Positions 1 to 7,724 are shown, counted from the first letter of the stretch. The stretch is 15,343 nucleotides of DNA from JBBIVP01 sp037439705 [NCBI: bacterium] (GCA_037439705.1 JBBIVP010000023.1:1-15343); one strand, 5' to 3'. Made by a program: numbers and translations. The notes: generated from the letters alone by a model not told the origin.

Positions 1-419
1 CCAGAGTATGTCTTCGGCGACCAACAAACTTCCCATGAACCACCATCCAGCTGGCATTCAAAAGAGCAACTCCCTTCATTACAGGCAAATTCAAATGTCG
101 CAGATGTAGAATTTGATGAATCTGTAGGATTCAAGGTAATTGCTGTATCAGGAGGAATTGTATCTATGACCCATGTATAAACAGCGGGGCTCGGGTCTAT
201 ATTCCCTGCTTGGTCTATTGCACGAACTCCAAATGTATGAATGCCATTTGAAAGTCCTTGGTATGCTATTGGCGATGTGCAAACTTCCCATGAACCACTA
301 TCCAGCTGGCATTCAAAATCGCAACTCCCTTCATTACAGACAAATTCAAATGTCGCAGATGTAGAATTCGTTGGGTTTTTAGGATATGTTGTAATTGCTG
401 TATCAAGAGGAATTGTATC
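1..419 (-). repeat. Tandem 255-bp coding repeat (1.6 copies visible)
   Basis: Within the lipoprotein gene, the unit at 419-165 is repeated at 164-1 with a period of exactly 255 bp (85 codons). My hand alignment of the 164 shared bases gives about 27 differences (about 84% identity), concentrated in a few codons. The core around CNEGSC...ECQLD is nearly identical in DNA, suggesting recent duplication or gene conversion. Further copies probably lie beyond the left edge. Confidence 0.85.
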
Positions 420-569
420 TCCCTCTACAGGAATGCATTCCCCATCTTCACAGATCTGCCCATCAGGGCAATCAGCATTCGTCTTACAACCCTCTTCCTT
501 ACCGCATCCTAAAAAGACCAGAACAAAAACAAACAAGAGAGCCGTGAGCAGTAACCCCTTCTTTTCCAT
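1..569 (-). CDS. Lipoprotein with tandem Ig-like repeats (3' end truncated by window edge)
   Basis: The minus-strand frame is open from an ATG at 569-567 to the window edge (189 residues, no stop). A hydrophobic N-terminus (about residues 6-20) ends in the lipobox LGCG, which predicts lipidation at C22 and a secreted, membrane-anchored protein. Residues 28-45 form a short Cys-rich segment (C28, C34, C40, C45; CPDGQIC). Ig-like repeats of 85 residues begin at D51 (DTIPLDT) and again at DTIPPDT; each has four Cys in a pattern like FxCNEGSCxFECQLD and the second is cut off. The Shine-Dalgarno AAGGAGG (576-582) sits about 6 bases before the ATG and supports this start. Function unknown; a surface adhesion or binding protein is the usual inference for this architecture. 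It is transcribed divergently from pheA. Confidence 0.82.
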   Translation of the reverse strand, partial: MEKKGLLLTALLFVFVLVFLGCGKEEGCKTNADCPDGQICEDGECIPVEGDTIPLDTAITTYPKNPTNSTSATFEFVCNEGSCDFECQLDSGSWEVCTSPIAYQGLSNGIHTFGVRAIDQAGNIDPSPAVYTWVIDTIPPDTAITLNPTDSSNSTSATFEFACNEGSCSFECQLDGGSWEVCWSPKTYS

Positions 570-594
570 CTTGCACCTCCTTGAATTTTTTTAG

Positions 595-623
595 AATTTA
601 AAATAAAAAAACGATAAAATCAA
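595..623 (-). promoter_or_regulatory. Candidate sigma-70-type promoter of the lipoprotein gene
   Basis: On the minus strand, TTGATT (623-618), a 17-bp spacer and TAAATT (600-595) form a moderate promoter. A start near 588 would give a leader of about 20 bases carrying the Shine-Dalgarno at 576-582. Both hexamers match consensus at only 4 of 6 positions in AT-rich DNA, so this is tentative. Confidence 0.35.
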
Positions 624-658
624 GTAAAATCAAAATCTCGGACTTCGGATTTGATTTT
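616..658. promoter_or_regulatory. Three AAAATCAA motifs in the divergent promoter region
   Basis: AAAATCAA occurs at 616-623 and 626-633, spaced 10 bp (one helical turn), and inverted as TTGATTTT at 651-658. The first copy covers the candidate -35 of the lipoprotein gene and the third covers the candidate -35 of pheA. The second and third copies can also form an AT-rich hairpin (626-637 with 648-658, one bulged A). This may be an operator shared by the two genes, or only a by-product of similar -35 boxes in AT-rich DNA. Confidence 0.35.
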
Positions 659-679
659 TCCTTTTGAGGGGATTATATT
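651..679 (+). promoter_or_regulatory. Candidate pheA promoter giving a leaderless transcript
   Basis: TTGATT (651-656), a 17-bp spacer and TATATT (674-679) form a good promoter. The pheA ATG begins at 686, only six bases after the -10 box, so transcription would start at or next to the A of the ATG. The nearest purine-rich stretch, GAGGGG (666-671), is 14 bases upstream of the ATG, too far for a normal Shine-Dalgarno, and lies upstream of the predicted start site. Confidence 0.5.
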
Positions 680-685
680 TAAAGC

Positions 686-1516
686 ATGTTAAAGGTTTCC
701 TATCTTGGGCCGGAAGGAAGTTTTTCCCACCTTCTCGCACTTGAAAGGTGGAAAGAAGAATGTGAACTCATACCCTTTAAAACAATAAATGAAATTTTTG
801 AGGCGGTTATAAAAAAAAGAGTTGATATTGCCCTTGTTCCTATAGAAAACTCATTCGGAGGACTCCTCTACGATACCTTGGACGAACTTGTCAGCCGAAG
901 TTTTTTAAAAAGCGGATTAAGAATAAAGGAAGAGATTTCCAAGAGAATAAGGCTTTGTATTCTCGGAAGAAAGGGAGAAAAACCGGAAAAGATATATTCC
1001 CATCCATATCCCCTCATCTACATGAGAAAATGGCTTAAAAAGAATATGCCCGACCTCCAGATTGTTGAGGTTTCAAGCACTGCAGAAGCGGCAAGAATTT
1101 CTGCTGAGACTCCTGGTTCTCTCGCAATAGCAAGTAAGGAGGCAGGGAAAATTTATAACCTTGATATTTTATATGAGGAAAAATCAAAAAATGCCAAAAA
1201 CATAACCAGTTTCTTTGTAATAGGAAAAGGGAAGAATTCAAAAAGCGGAAACGAAAAGACAGCCATTGTTTTCTCTTTAAAGCATGCTCCCGGAACACTC
1301 TACAGAGCCCTCGGCGCTTTTGCCAGAAGAAGGATAAACCTCACAAGAATAATCTCAAGACCACATCCAGAAAGAAGGAAATTTGGAGAATACATATTTT
1401 TTGTAGAATTTGAAGGACACGAAGATGAATCTCGTGTAAAAAATGCCCTCAAAGAGTTATCAAAATCCACCCTTTATTATAAAACCCTCGGTTCATATAA
1501 AAAAATAGAGCTATAA
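686..1516 (+). CDS. pheA: Prephenate dehydratase with C-terminal ACT domain
   Basis: It converts prephenate to phenylpyruvate in phenylalanine synthesis and is a stand-alone dehydratase of 276 residues, normal for the family without a chorismate mutase domain. The start MLKVSYLGPEGSFS matches the conserved N-terminus. The catalytic domain (about 1-180) carries VPIENSFGG (51-59) and SHPYPL (105-110). The ACT domain (about 191-276) carries GTLY (203-206, usually GALV or GSLY) and ISRP (223-226, usually ESRP), the sites that bind phenylalanine for feedback inhibition. The family's TRF signature reads TSF (174-176): the essential Thr is kept but the Arg is Ser. It is the only plus-strand gene, has no nearby Shine-Dalgarno and is probably leaderless. 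Identity is secure; the motif changes leave activity and feedback control uncertain. Confidence 0.93.
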   Translation: MLKVSYLGPEGSFSHLLALERWKEECELIPFKTINEIFEAVIKKRVDIALVPIENSFGGLLYDTLDELVSRSFLKSGLRIKEEISKRIRLCILGRKGEKPEKIYSHPYPLIYMRKWLKKNMPDLQIVEVSSTAEAARISAETPGSLAIASKEAGKIYNLDILYEEKSKNAKNITSFFVIGKGKNSKSGNEKTAIVFSLKHAPGTLYRALGAFARRRINLTRIISRPHPERRKFGEYIFFVEFEGHEDESRVKNALKELSKSTLYYKTLGSYKKIEL

Positions 1517-1557
1517 CTTTCCCGCTACGCTACAAAGTTCTTATTCCATTTTGCATT

Positions 1558-2586
1558 TTATCCCAAAATTCTCCTCATAAGTTCAGGAGATTCAAGAAGC
1601 TTGCCTCCTCCTCTTGCAACGCATGTAATTGGGTCATCTGCTATGGAAACAGGAAGATGAACCTCCTCTTTTATTAATAAATCTATATTTCTCAAAAGTG
1701 ATCCACCACCTGTAAGAACAATACCCCTTTCCACAATGTCTCCTGCAAGCTCTGGCGGCGTTTTTTCAAGTGTTGTCCTTACTCCACTGATTATCGCTTT
1801 TAAAGGTGCTTCTAAAGCCACCCTTACCTCATCTTCTTTTACTTCAACTGTTTTCGGAATCCCTGTAACAATGTCCCTTCCCTTTATTTCCATTGACCTG
1901 TCCTCACCGGTAGGATAGGCACTTCCTATGGTTATTTTTATCTCCTCCGCTGTTTTTTCTCCTATCAGGAGGTTATACTTCCTTTTAATATGGGCTATTA
2001 TAGACTCGTCCATCTTATCGCCAGCTACCCTCAATGATGTACTTGTAACAATTCCACCGAGGGAAATAACAGCCACTTCAGTTGTTCCTCCACCAATATC
2101 AACAACCATATTTCCAGATGCTTCAAGAACAGGAAGACCAGCACCTATAGCTGCAGCCATCGGTTCTTCTATTATGTAAACCTCCCTCGCTATAAGCTGT
2201 GCAGAATCTTTTACAGCCCTTCTTTCCACATCCGTAACCCCGTGGGGCACACATATTACGATTTTCTTTTTCAGAAAAAATACTCTGTTCTGAGAAATCC
2301 TCCTTATAAACTCTTTGAGCATCATTTCTGTAATTGTGAAATCTGCAATAACTCCATCTTTCAACGGTCTTATTGTCTCAATATCTGATGGGGTTTTACC
2401 AAGCATTTCTTTTGCTTCTTTGCCTATACTAACTATCTCAAATCCTCCCCTTTCACTTCTTCTTATAGCTACGACCGAGGGTTCGTTCAGAACAATCCCT
2501 TTTCCTTTCTCATATATTATTGTGCTCGCTGTTCCAAGGTCAACTGCGATATAACTGGAAAAAAAATCAAATATTTTCTTTATCAT
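1558..2586 (-). CDS. mreB: Rod-shape-determining actin homologue MreB
   Basis: MreB forms membrane-associated filaments that guide lateral peptidoglycan synthesis in rod-shaped cells. Its 342 residues match the family. Actin-fold motifs are all present: phosphate-1 loop DLGTAST (16-22), catalytic-region EEP (140-142), phosphate-2 loop DIGGGTT (163-169), and adenosine loop LTGGGS (291-296). The amphipathic N-terminus ([11 protein letters not shown]) could bind membrane. The ATG at 2586 is preceded by a purine-rich AGGAGAAGGGGGG run. The gene starts 20 bp inside the end of argG, so it is probably co-transcribed and translationally coupled. No mreC or mreD follows; the next gene, pheA, converges on it, so mreB is separated here from its usual partners. 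A second MreB/Mbl paralogue could exist elsewhere. Confidence 0.96.
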   Translation of the reverse strand: MIKKIFDFFSSYIAVDLGTASTIIYEKGKGIVLNEPSVVAIRRSERGGFEIVSIGKEAKEMLGKTPSDIETIRPLKDGVIADFTITEMMLKEFIRRISQNRVFFLKKKIVICVPHGVTDVERRAVKDSAQLIAREVYIIEEPMAAAIGAGLPVLEASGNMVVDIGGGTTEVAVISLGGIVTSTSLRVAGDKMDESIIAHIKRKYNLLIGEKTAEEIKITIGSAYPTGEDRSMEIKGRDIVTGIPKTVEVKEDEVRVALEAPLKAIISGVRTTLEKTPPELAGDIVERGIVLTGGGSLLRNIDLLIKEEVHLPVSIADDPITCVARGGGKLLESPELMRRILG

Positions 2587-3784
2587 CCCCCCTTCTCCTC
2601 ATGCTGAACAATTTAAGTCTCAATGCATTTATGTTTATGAAACCGGCAGAATCTTTCATGTTGAATCCACCTTCCTCTTCAAAAGAGACAATGGATTTCC
2701 TGTAGAGAGAAAAATCGGATTTCCTTCCTGTAACGATAACATTCCCTTTGTAAAGCTTAAGCCTCACCACCCCGCTAACTTTTTCCTGACTTTTATCAAT
2801 TAGTGCCTGCAAAAGCTCCCTTTCAGGAGAAAACCAGTAACCATAATAGATGAGTTCAGAATACTTGGGGATAAGAGAATCCCTTATTCTCATAACCTCC
2901 CTGTCCATGGTTATTGACTCAATCGCTCTGTGAGCAACATGAAGGATTGTTCCACCGGGAGTTTCATACACTCCCCTTGATTTCATTCCTACATATCTAT
3001 TTTCAACCACATCGCTTCTGCCTACTCCGTTTCTACCTCCTATCTCGTTCAACTTTTCAAGGAGTGGAAACGGAGAAAGCCTTTCTCCATTAATGCCAAC
3101 TGGATTTCCATTTTCAAACTCAATCTCAATTACCTCTGGTCTATCAGGAGCCTTTTCAGGTGAAACTGTCAATGTAAACATATCCTCAGGAGGCTCCATC
3201 CACGGGTCTTCCAGAATACCTCCCTCATAACTTGTATGATATGCATTTCTATCTATGCTGTATGGTCTTTTCACAGTAACAGGAACCTCAAGCCCTCTCT
3301 CTTTAGCATATCTTACAAGGTCAGCTCTCCCCTTAAAATCCCATATCCTCCATGGTGCTATTGCTTTTATTGTTGGCTCCAAAAAATAATAAGAAATCTC
3401 AAACCTTACCTGGTCATTTCCTTTTCCTGTTGCTCCATGAGCAACAGCATCGGCACCCAATTTTCTGGCATATCCTATCTGACCTTCTGCTATCAATGGA
3501 CGAGCAATAGATGTGCCAAGAAGATAACCTTCATAAACAGCATTTGCCCTTATCATGGGAAATATAAAATCTCTCACAAACTTTTCCCTCAAATCTTCTA
3601 CATAAGCATCTTTTGCTCCTGTCTTCAATGCTTTTTTTCTTATTGCTTCAAGATCTTCCTTCTGCCCGAGATCCGCTATATATGCGTAAACATCGCATTT
3701 ATAGGTTTCAATGAGCCATCTTAAAATTACTGTGGTATCCAACCCTCCCGAATATGCAAGAACTATCCTCTTGACTTTCTCCAT
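2567..3784 (-). CDS. argG: Argininosuccinate synthase
   Basis: It joins citrulline and aspartate, using ATP, to form argininosuccinate in arginine synthesis. The N-terminal PP-loop YSGGLDT (11-17) binds ATP, and [14 protein letters not shown] (116-129) is the family's second strongly conserved block; the rest aligns with a full-length synthase of 405 residues. I chose the ATG at 3784 ([14 protein letters not shown]), which matches the usual family start; an in-frame TTG six codons upstream (3802) would overlap the -10 box. No Shine-Dalgarno precedes the ATG; the -10 box TATATT lies seven bases before it, so the mRNA is probably leaderless. Its stop overlaps mreB by 20 bp. No other arginine gene is in view. 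Confidence 0.95.
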   Translation of the reverse strand: MEKVKRIVLAYSGGLDTTVILRWLIETYKCDVYAYIADLGQKEDLEAIRKKALKTGAKDAYVEDLREKFVRDFIFPMIRANAVYEGYLLGTSIARPLIAEGQIGYARKLGADAVAHGATGKGNDQVRFEISYYFLEPTIKAIAPWRIWDFKGRADLVRYAKERGLEVPVTVKRPYSIDRNAYHTSYEGGILEDPWMEPPEDMFTLTVSPEKAPDRPEVIEIEFENGNPVGINGERLSPFPLLEKLNEIGGRNGVGRSDVVENRYVGMKSRGVYETPGGTILHVAHRAIESITMDREVMRIRDSLIPKYSELIYYGYWFSPERELLQALIDKSQEKVSGVVRLKLYKGNVIVTGRKSDFSLYRKSIVSFEEEGGFNMKDSAGFININALRLKLFSMRRRGDDKENI

Positions 3785-3791
3785 AGACCGA

Positions 3792-3820
3792 AATATACAC
3801 AATGCATTTTAAAAATTCAA
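3792..3820 (-). promoter_or_regulatory. Candidate argG promoter giving a leaderless transcript
   Basis: On the minus strand, TTGAAT (3820-3815), a 17-bp spacer and TATATT (3797-3792) form a promoter in the 45-bp gap after the sua5-like stop. The argG ATG starts at 3784, seven bases after the -10 box. The architecture matches that of pheA (TTGATT, 17 bp, TATATT, 6 bases, ATG). It would let argG and mreB be expressed separately from the upstream genes. Confidence 0.5.
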
Positions 3821-3829
3821 GAACTTCTT

Positions 3830-4438
3830 TTAAATTTTTCGTCCGAGAACCTCTTTTATTTGTTCAACCGGAATCGCGCCCTCTCTTATCATAACCCCTT
3901 TATCAGGATCATAGACGGTGGACGGGAGATTATTAGATGAAAGCTCTCCGCCATCAACTACCATATCAACTCCATCCATTATTTCTTTTTCTATTTCTTG
4001 AACACAGGAAACAGGAGAAGACCCGCTCGTGTTTGCACTTGTTGCAATGAGTGGAATTTTTAAAATTTTCAAAATAAGAAGAGAAATTTTATTGTTCGGA
4101 ATCCTGACAGCGGATTTTCCATTTTGAGATAAAAGTGGATGGGAAAATTCTGAGCCAAGAAGAAGGGAAAGCGGACCCGGCCAGAAAACCTGTGCAAGAA
4201 AATACGCTTGAGGAGATACCCTGAAATATTTTTCAACCACATTCATACTCCCAACAATAAGTGGAAATGGTTTTCTTACACTTTCATTTCTCGATTTTAA
4301 TTTTTCAACCCTTGCAAGGGCATCTTCAACAAACGGAGAACAACATAGTCCATAAAGGGTATCAGTTGGAAGAATTACAATTCCTCCCTTTTCCAGTATT
4401 TCAACTGCCCTTGTTATATCTTTTGCTGAAATTTTCAT
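3830..4438 (-). CDS. tsaC: Sua5/YciO/YrdC family threonylcarbamoyl-AMP synthase
   Basis: This family makes threonylcarbamoyl-adenylate from threonine, bicarbonate and ATP, the first step of the t6A37 modification of ANN-decoding tRNAs. The 202 residues cover only the YrdC domain (short TsaC type, without the C-terminal Sua5 domain). Visible motifs are PTDTLYGL (24-31), the K-x-R motif K48/R50 followed by RKP (55-57), SANTSG (134-139), STV (173-175) and REGA (185-188). The ATG at 4438 lies 38 bp inside the end of purE; a GAGGAG stretch is about 13 bases upstream, a rather long spacing. A YciO-type paralogue of unknown role cannot be excluded, but the motif set favours TsaC. Confidence 0.85.
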   Translation of the reverse strand: MKISAKDITRAVEILEKGGIVILPTDTLYGLCCSPFVEDALARVEKLKSRNESVRKPFPLIVGSMNVVEKYFRVSPQAYFLAQVFWPGPLSLLLGSEFSHPLLSQNGKSAVRIPNNKISLLILKILKIPLIATSANTSGSSPVSCVQEIEKEIMDGVDMVVDGGELSSNNLPSTVYDPDKGVMIREGAIPVEQIKEVLGRKI

Positions 4439-4907
4439 TTTCTTTTTTCATCTCCTCTTCAAGTTTTTTTCTCCTTTCAATTAGAAGATTTTTTAACTTT
4501 TCGTCAGAAACCGCAAGGATGGAAACAGCAAAAAGTCCAGCATTATAAGCACCTGCCTTCCCTATTCCCATACATCCAACAGGTATGTGCTTCGGCATCT
4601 GAACTATTGAAAGAAGTGCATCAAGACCGGTTAATTCCTCTGAATAGGCAGGAACGCCTATAACAGGGAGAAGAGTCTTTGAAGCAACAATTCCTGGAAG
4701 ATGGGCTGCTTTTCCTGCAATTGCTATAAATACCTTTGTTCCATTTTTCTCCGCTTCCTTTATAATTTCTTCAAGATAAGCAGGGGAACGATGGGCTGAA
4801 GCAAGAAAAACGCTTCTGGTCACTCCAAACTCGTCAATTGCCTTTAAACATTCCTTGAGAAGTTCCTCATCGGATTGAGACCCAATTATTATTGTTATTT
4901 CGCTCAT
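4401..4907 (-). CDS. purE: N5-carboxyaminoimidazole ribonucleotide mutase, PurE
   Basis: PurE moves the carboxyl group of N5-CAIR to C4 of the imidazole, giving CAIR in purine synthesis. The 168-residue protein has the family blocks GSQSD (9-13), SAHRSP (37-42, with the catalytic His), AGKAAHLPG (64-72) and a C-terminal LLSIVQMP...GKAGAYNAGL region typical of class I enzymes. No purK lies beside it, so whether it acts as mutase or directly on AIR (class II) cannot be settled here, though the motifs favour class I. The last 25 residues are a charged Lys/Glu tail that overlaps the next gene. Its ATG overlaps the yraN stop (ATGA), with a GAAGGGGG ribosome-binding site ahead. Confidence 0.94.
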   Translation of the reverse strand: MSEITIIIGSQSDEELLKECLKAIDEFGVTRSVFLASAHRSPAYLEEIIKEAEKNGTKVFIAIAGKAAHLPGIVASKTLLPVIGVPAYSEELTGLDALLSIVQMPKHIPVGCMGIGKAGAYNAGLFAVSILAVSDEKLKNLLIERRKKLEEEMKKENENFSKRYNKGS

Positions 4908-5248
4908 TCAAAACCCCCTTCAATGTATTCAATTACTCTCAATTCTTCAAGGTTTACCCATATAAAATCAAACCTCATTTGCAGTTCTATTGCCCATTTA
5001 TTTCTGGATACAAAGTCAAGGGCAGTAGTTTTTATTTTATTAATTTTACTTCTGTTAATTTTTAAAGGACCACTGAAAGGAGAAGTTTCGGATTTTACTT
5101 CAACAAAACACAATTCACCCGAAGGAGCTCTTGTGATGATATCCAATTCTCCATATTTCGTTGAGTAATTCCTTTCAATTATTTTGTGCCCCCTTCTTTT
5201 TAGGAACTCCACAGCAACATCTTCACCTTTATTCTTTCCTTTCTTCAT
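4904..5248 (-). CDS. yraN: UPF0102 (YraN) family endonuclease-fold protein
   Basis: A 114-residue member of the YraN family, which has a restriction-endonuclease-like (Holliday-junction resolvase-like) fold and no firmly established role. Visible family residues are E9, N27, GELDII (33-38), FVEVKSE (48-54; the putative D-ExK metal site is D36, E50, K52), and RFDFI (92-96). Its ATG overlaps the rnhB stop as ATGA, and its stop overlaps purE in the same way. The rnhB-yraN pairing is one of the best conserved features of the trmD-rplS neighbourhood in many bacteria, which supports the call. A DNA-processing role is an inference from the fold. Confidence 0.9.
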   Translation of the reverse strand: MKKGKNKGEDVAVEFLKRRGHKIIERNYSTKYGELDIITRAPSGELCFVEVKSETSPFSGPLKINRSKINKIKTTALDFVSRNKWAIELQMRFDFIWVNLEELRVIEYIEGGFE

Positions 5249-5835
5249 TTGAGAAGTTTGAATCCTATTCTGTGATAAGGGCTCGGACCTTTCAGAGAAA
5301 TTATCTCCCGATGCTCCTTTGTAGGATATCCCTTATGTTTTGAAAAGAGATAACCCGGACAGAGCCTGTCAAGTTTTTCCATGTATCTGTCCCTCTCCAC
5401 CTTTGCAATTATGGAGGCAGAAGCAATGCTCATGCTTTTTCTATCCCCTTTTATAATGGATTTTTCGCATATTTCTGTTCCAAGTTTTATGTTTCCATCA
5501 ATTATGAGTGCATCGGGTTCAACTGGAAGAGCAAGAATTGCTCTTTTCATGGCAAGTTTCGTGGCTCCAAGAATGTTAAAATTTTTTATTTCCTCCTCCG
5601 TCGCTATTCCAACAGCCCAGTGACAATTTTTTTTAATGATTTCAAACAACCTGTTCCTTTCCTCTGGTCTCAACCTTTTACAATCGTCAATGCCCTTACA
5701 CCTGATTGGTTCCTCAAATATAACAGCGGAAGCAAATACAGGTCCTGCAATGGGTCCCCTTCCTGCTTCATCAACACCTGCAACATACCTGAATCCTTTC
5801 TTCCACAGACTTCTTTCAATTCTCCAGTCAGGCAT
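5245..5835 (-). CDS. rnhB: Ribonuclease HII
   Basis: RNase HII cleaves the RNA strand of RNA:DNA hybrids and nicks at single ribonucleotides embedded in DNA, starting ribonucleotide excision repair. The 196-residue protein has the catalytic DEAGRG motif (22-27; D22 and E23), the DDCKRL segment (50-55), IDGN with D113, and the block MSIASASIIAKVERD ending at D149. The C-terminal GPSPYHR motif is also typical. The ATG overlaps the stop of the ATPase gene by one base (TAATG), with GAGG seven bases before it, and its own stop overlaps yraN by four bases, so translation is coupled on both sides. Confidence 0.96.
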   Translation of the reverse strand: MPDWRIERSLWKKGFRYVAGVDEAGRGPIAGPVFASAVIFEEPIRCKGIDDCKRLRPEERNRLFEIIKKNCHWAVGIATEEEIKNFNILGATKLAMKRAILALPVEPDALIIDGNIKLGTEICEKSIIKGDRKSMSIASASIIAKVERDRYMEKLDRLCPGYLFSKHKGYPTKEHREIISLKGPSPYHRIGFKLLK

Positions 5836-7724
5836 TATATCCTCAATACATTATCTGCAAACCTTTCAATCTCTTTAACCCTTGAAAAAATTAAACCCTG
5901 TCCAGTTCTTCCCGCAATTTCCTTCACTTTTGAATAAAATTTTTCCCTCTTTGAATCATCCATTGTGATAAAGACATCATCAAAAATAAACGGGATATTT
6001 CTCACACCCGACTGATAATCAATGAAAGAAAGAAGAAGGGAGAGAAATGCCATATCAATAACAGAGCTGGAAAGAAAATCAAAAGAAAAAAAATCTCCTT
6101 CCGGATTTCTCATCCCTAATTTATCGTCCTCAAATGCTACAGTCTCAAATTTTCCTCCTGAAACCTCTTTAAGGATTGGAACAAGGTGGTCCAATAAAGA
6201 GGAAATGGAATTTTCTTTGTCCTGTCCCATAACCCTTGAAAGCTCATCTAAAAAATCAATCAAATCAGCACTTTTCAACGGTTCAAACGAAGGAAGAGTT
6301 GTTTCTTCTCTTCTCTCCCCTTCCATCTCCAGGGATTCCTGAAGTGTTCTGAGCTCTTCTTCAATTTCATGTTTTGAAGCGGAAGAAGTGCCAAGGCTCT
6401 GCAGTTCCTTTTTCAGTGCCTCAATCTCTCCTGACAGCCTTGCTTCTTCCGAATTTAACTCCTCGTCGCTCATATCAGAAATCTCCTTCTCAAGTTCTGC
6501 CTTTGCTTCTTCCAGCTCCCTTTTCGTTTCATTAAAGGAATAAACCTTCTGTGGAAGGTCATCGGGACTCATTAGCCCAATCTCTTTTGTAATTATTTCA
6601 ATTTTTTTAAGCTCCAATTCCACCTGGTTTTCCTGTTTTTTAAGCCTTAATTCCTTTTCCTTTAGAGTTTTCAAAAGTTCCTCTCTTTTTGCCTTTTTGC
6701 TTAATTCATTAAATAATCCCCAGAAAACTGTACCGATAGAACCTATGATAATGGGAAGAAATAAAAACCGAAGCGGTAGGGAAAGGCTTTCAAGATTTAT
6801 CAAAGAAAGAATCGGGGTTCGGATGAGAAAGAGAAGAAGTGAAACTCCGAACACAATGCTTCCAACCTTTACAAAGGAATTCTTAAAAATTCCATCGCCA
6901 CCAAGCTTCTCTATCTCTTCCTTTAAAGGCTCTATCTCATGAAAAAATGCTGCTCTTATTTTCTCCTTCTCCTTCAACAATTTTTTGTAATTGGCAAGTT
7001 TTCCTTCAACATCATGAGAAAGTTCCTCAAGCGGAGCATTTTCTTTAACCACCTGAGTAAGAAGTTCAATCCTATCTCTCAAATTGCTCCTTTTCTCTTT
7101 TCTTTCCTTTATCTTAAAAATTTTTCTTTCCAGATCGCTCAAAAGTTCTTCCTTTTCTTCAATTTTTTTGACCCTTTCCAGCTCCTCCGATAGCTGTTTT
7201 ATTCTATTTTGAACCTCTTCTTTCGCAGTTCCTTCTTTTTTCTCCTTCCTCTTTGAAATTTCTTCTTTTACAAGAGAAATTTTTTTAGCCTCGGAAAAAG
7301 ACGGAAGGTCTGTGTGGGTGGCAGAGAACAATCTTCTGTATATGTGAAATGGAAAAAGGTGGAAGGTATCTTCAAGAAGGGAAGAAAGGGAAAAAGGGTC
7401 TCTTGAAACCTCCTTGAAGGTTTTTGTCTGAGGCTCATATTTAAAAAGAACAAATCCACCTGTTGACAGGTCTCTTATAACCCTATAAATGAAGTTATCA
7501 TTTCTAAAAGTAACAGAAACCCTTGGAGGTTCACCACCAGAAATCCTTATTTTCTCGTGAAGGTCCTTCCATCCCTCGGAAAAAAGGGAAGCGAAAATGC
7601 AATTGAAAATTGTGGTTTTGCCTGATGAATTTTCACCAATAACTGCATTTAACCCATTCTTTAACTGTAACCTTATGGAATTAAAAGGTAAAACCCCCTT
7701 TATTCCAATCTCGATTATCTTCAC
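5835..7724 (-). CDS. Membrane-anchored Rad50/YhaN-like coiled-coil ATPase
   Basis: A 629-residue SMC/Rad50-type ATPase. Visible are Walker A GENSSGKT (30-37); a first coiled coil (about 155-280); two hydrophobic segments likely to cross the membrane (about 283-302 and 316-337); a second coiled coil (about 340-470); an ABC-signature-like region [15 protein letters not shown] (550-564) that lacks the usual Gly; and Walker B FIFDDVF (579-585). The layout resembles YhaN-type proteins, partners of an Mre11/SbcD-like nuclease in some bacteria, but no such nuclease is encoded here. The GTG start overlaps the rplS stop (GTGA) and the stop overlaps rnhB, so it is translationally embedded between L19 and RNase HII. 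DNA-end or chromosome processing at the membrane is an inference; the actual role is unknown. Confidence 0.8.
   Translation of the reverse strand: MKIIEIGIKGVLPFNSIRLQLKNGLNAVIGENSSGKTTIFNCIFASLFSEGWKDLHEKIRISGGEPPRVSVTFRNDNFIYRVIRDLSTGGFVLFKYEPQTKTFKEVSRDPFSLSSLLEDTFHLFPFHIYRRLFSATHTDLPSFSEAKKISLVKEEISKRKEKKEGTAKEEVQNRIKQLSEELERVKKIEEKEELLSDLERKIFKIKERKEKRSNLRDRIELLTQVVKENAPLEELSHDVEGKLANYKKLLKEKEKIRAAFFHEIEPLKEEIEKLGGDGIFKNSFVKVGSIVFGVSLLLFLIRTPILSLINLESLSLPLRFLFLPIIIGSIGTVFWGLFNELSKKAKREELLKTLKEKELRLKKQENQVELELKKIEIITKEIGLMSPDDLPQKVYSFNETKRELEEAKAELEKEISDMSDEELNSEEARLSGEIEALKKELQSLGTSSASKHEIEEELRTLQESLEMEGERREETTLPSFEPLKSADLIDFLDELSRVMGQDKENSISSLLDHLVPILKEVSGGKFETVAFEDDKLGMRNPEGDFFSFDFLSSSVIDMAFLSLLLSFIDYQSGVRNIPFIFDDVFITMDDSKREKFYSKVKEIAGRTGQGLIFSRVKEIERFADNVLRI

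Noticed and set aside
241-594. 117-codon plus-strand open frame
   Set aside because: It is antisense to the lipoprotein repeats, whose frame has a lipobox, a Shine-Dalgarno and homologous repeats; the plus-strand translation has no recognisable features.
1515-1539. AACTTT/AAAGTT inverted repeat between pheA and mreB as a shared terminator
   Set aside because: The stem has only six AT-rich pairs, a 13-base loop and no run of T on either side, so it does not meet terminator criteria.
3236-3724. 162-codon plus-strand open frame
   Set aside because: It lies wholly inside argG on the opposite strand; argG carries clear conserved motifs throughout, so this is a shadow frame.
3785-3802. Upstream TTG start for argG
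   Set aside because: It would add six residues not found in the family and would overlap the -10 box; the ATG at 3784 fits the conserved N-terminus.
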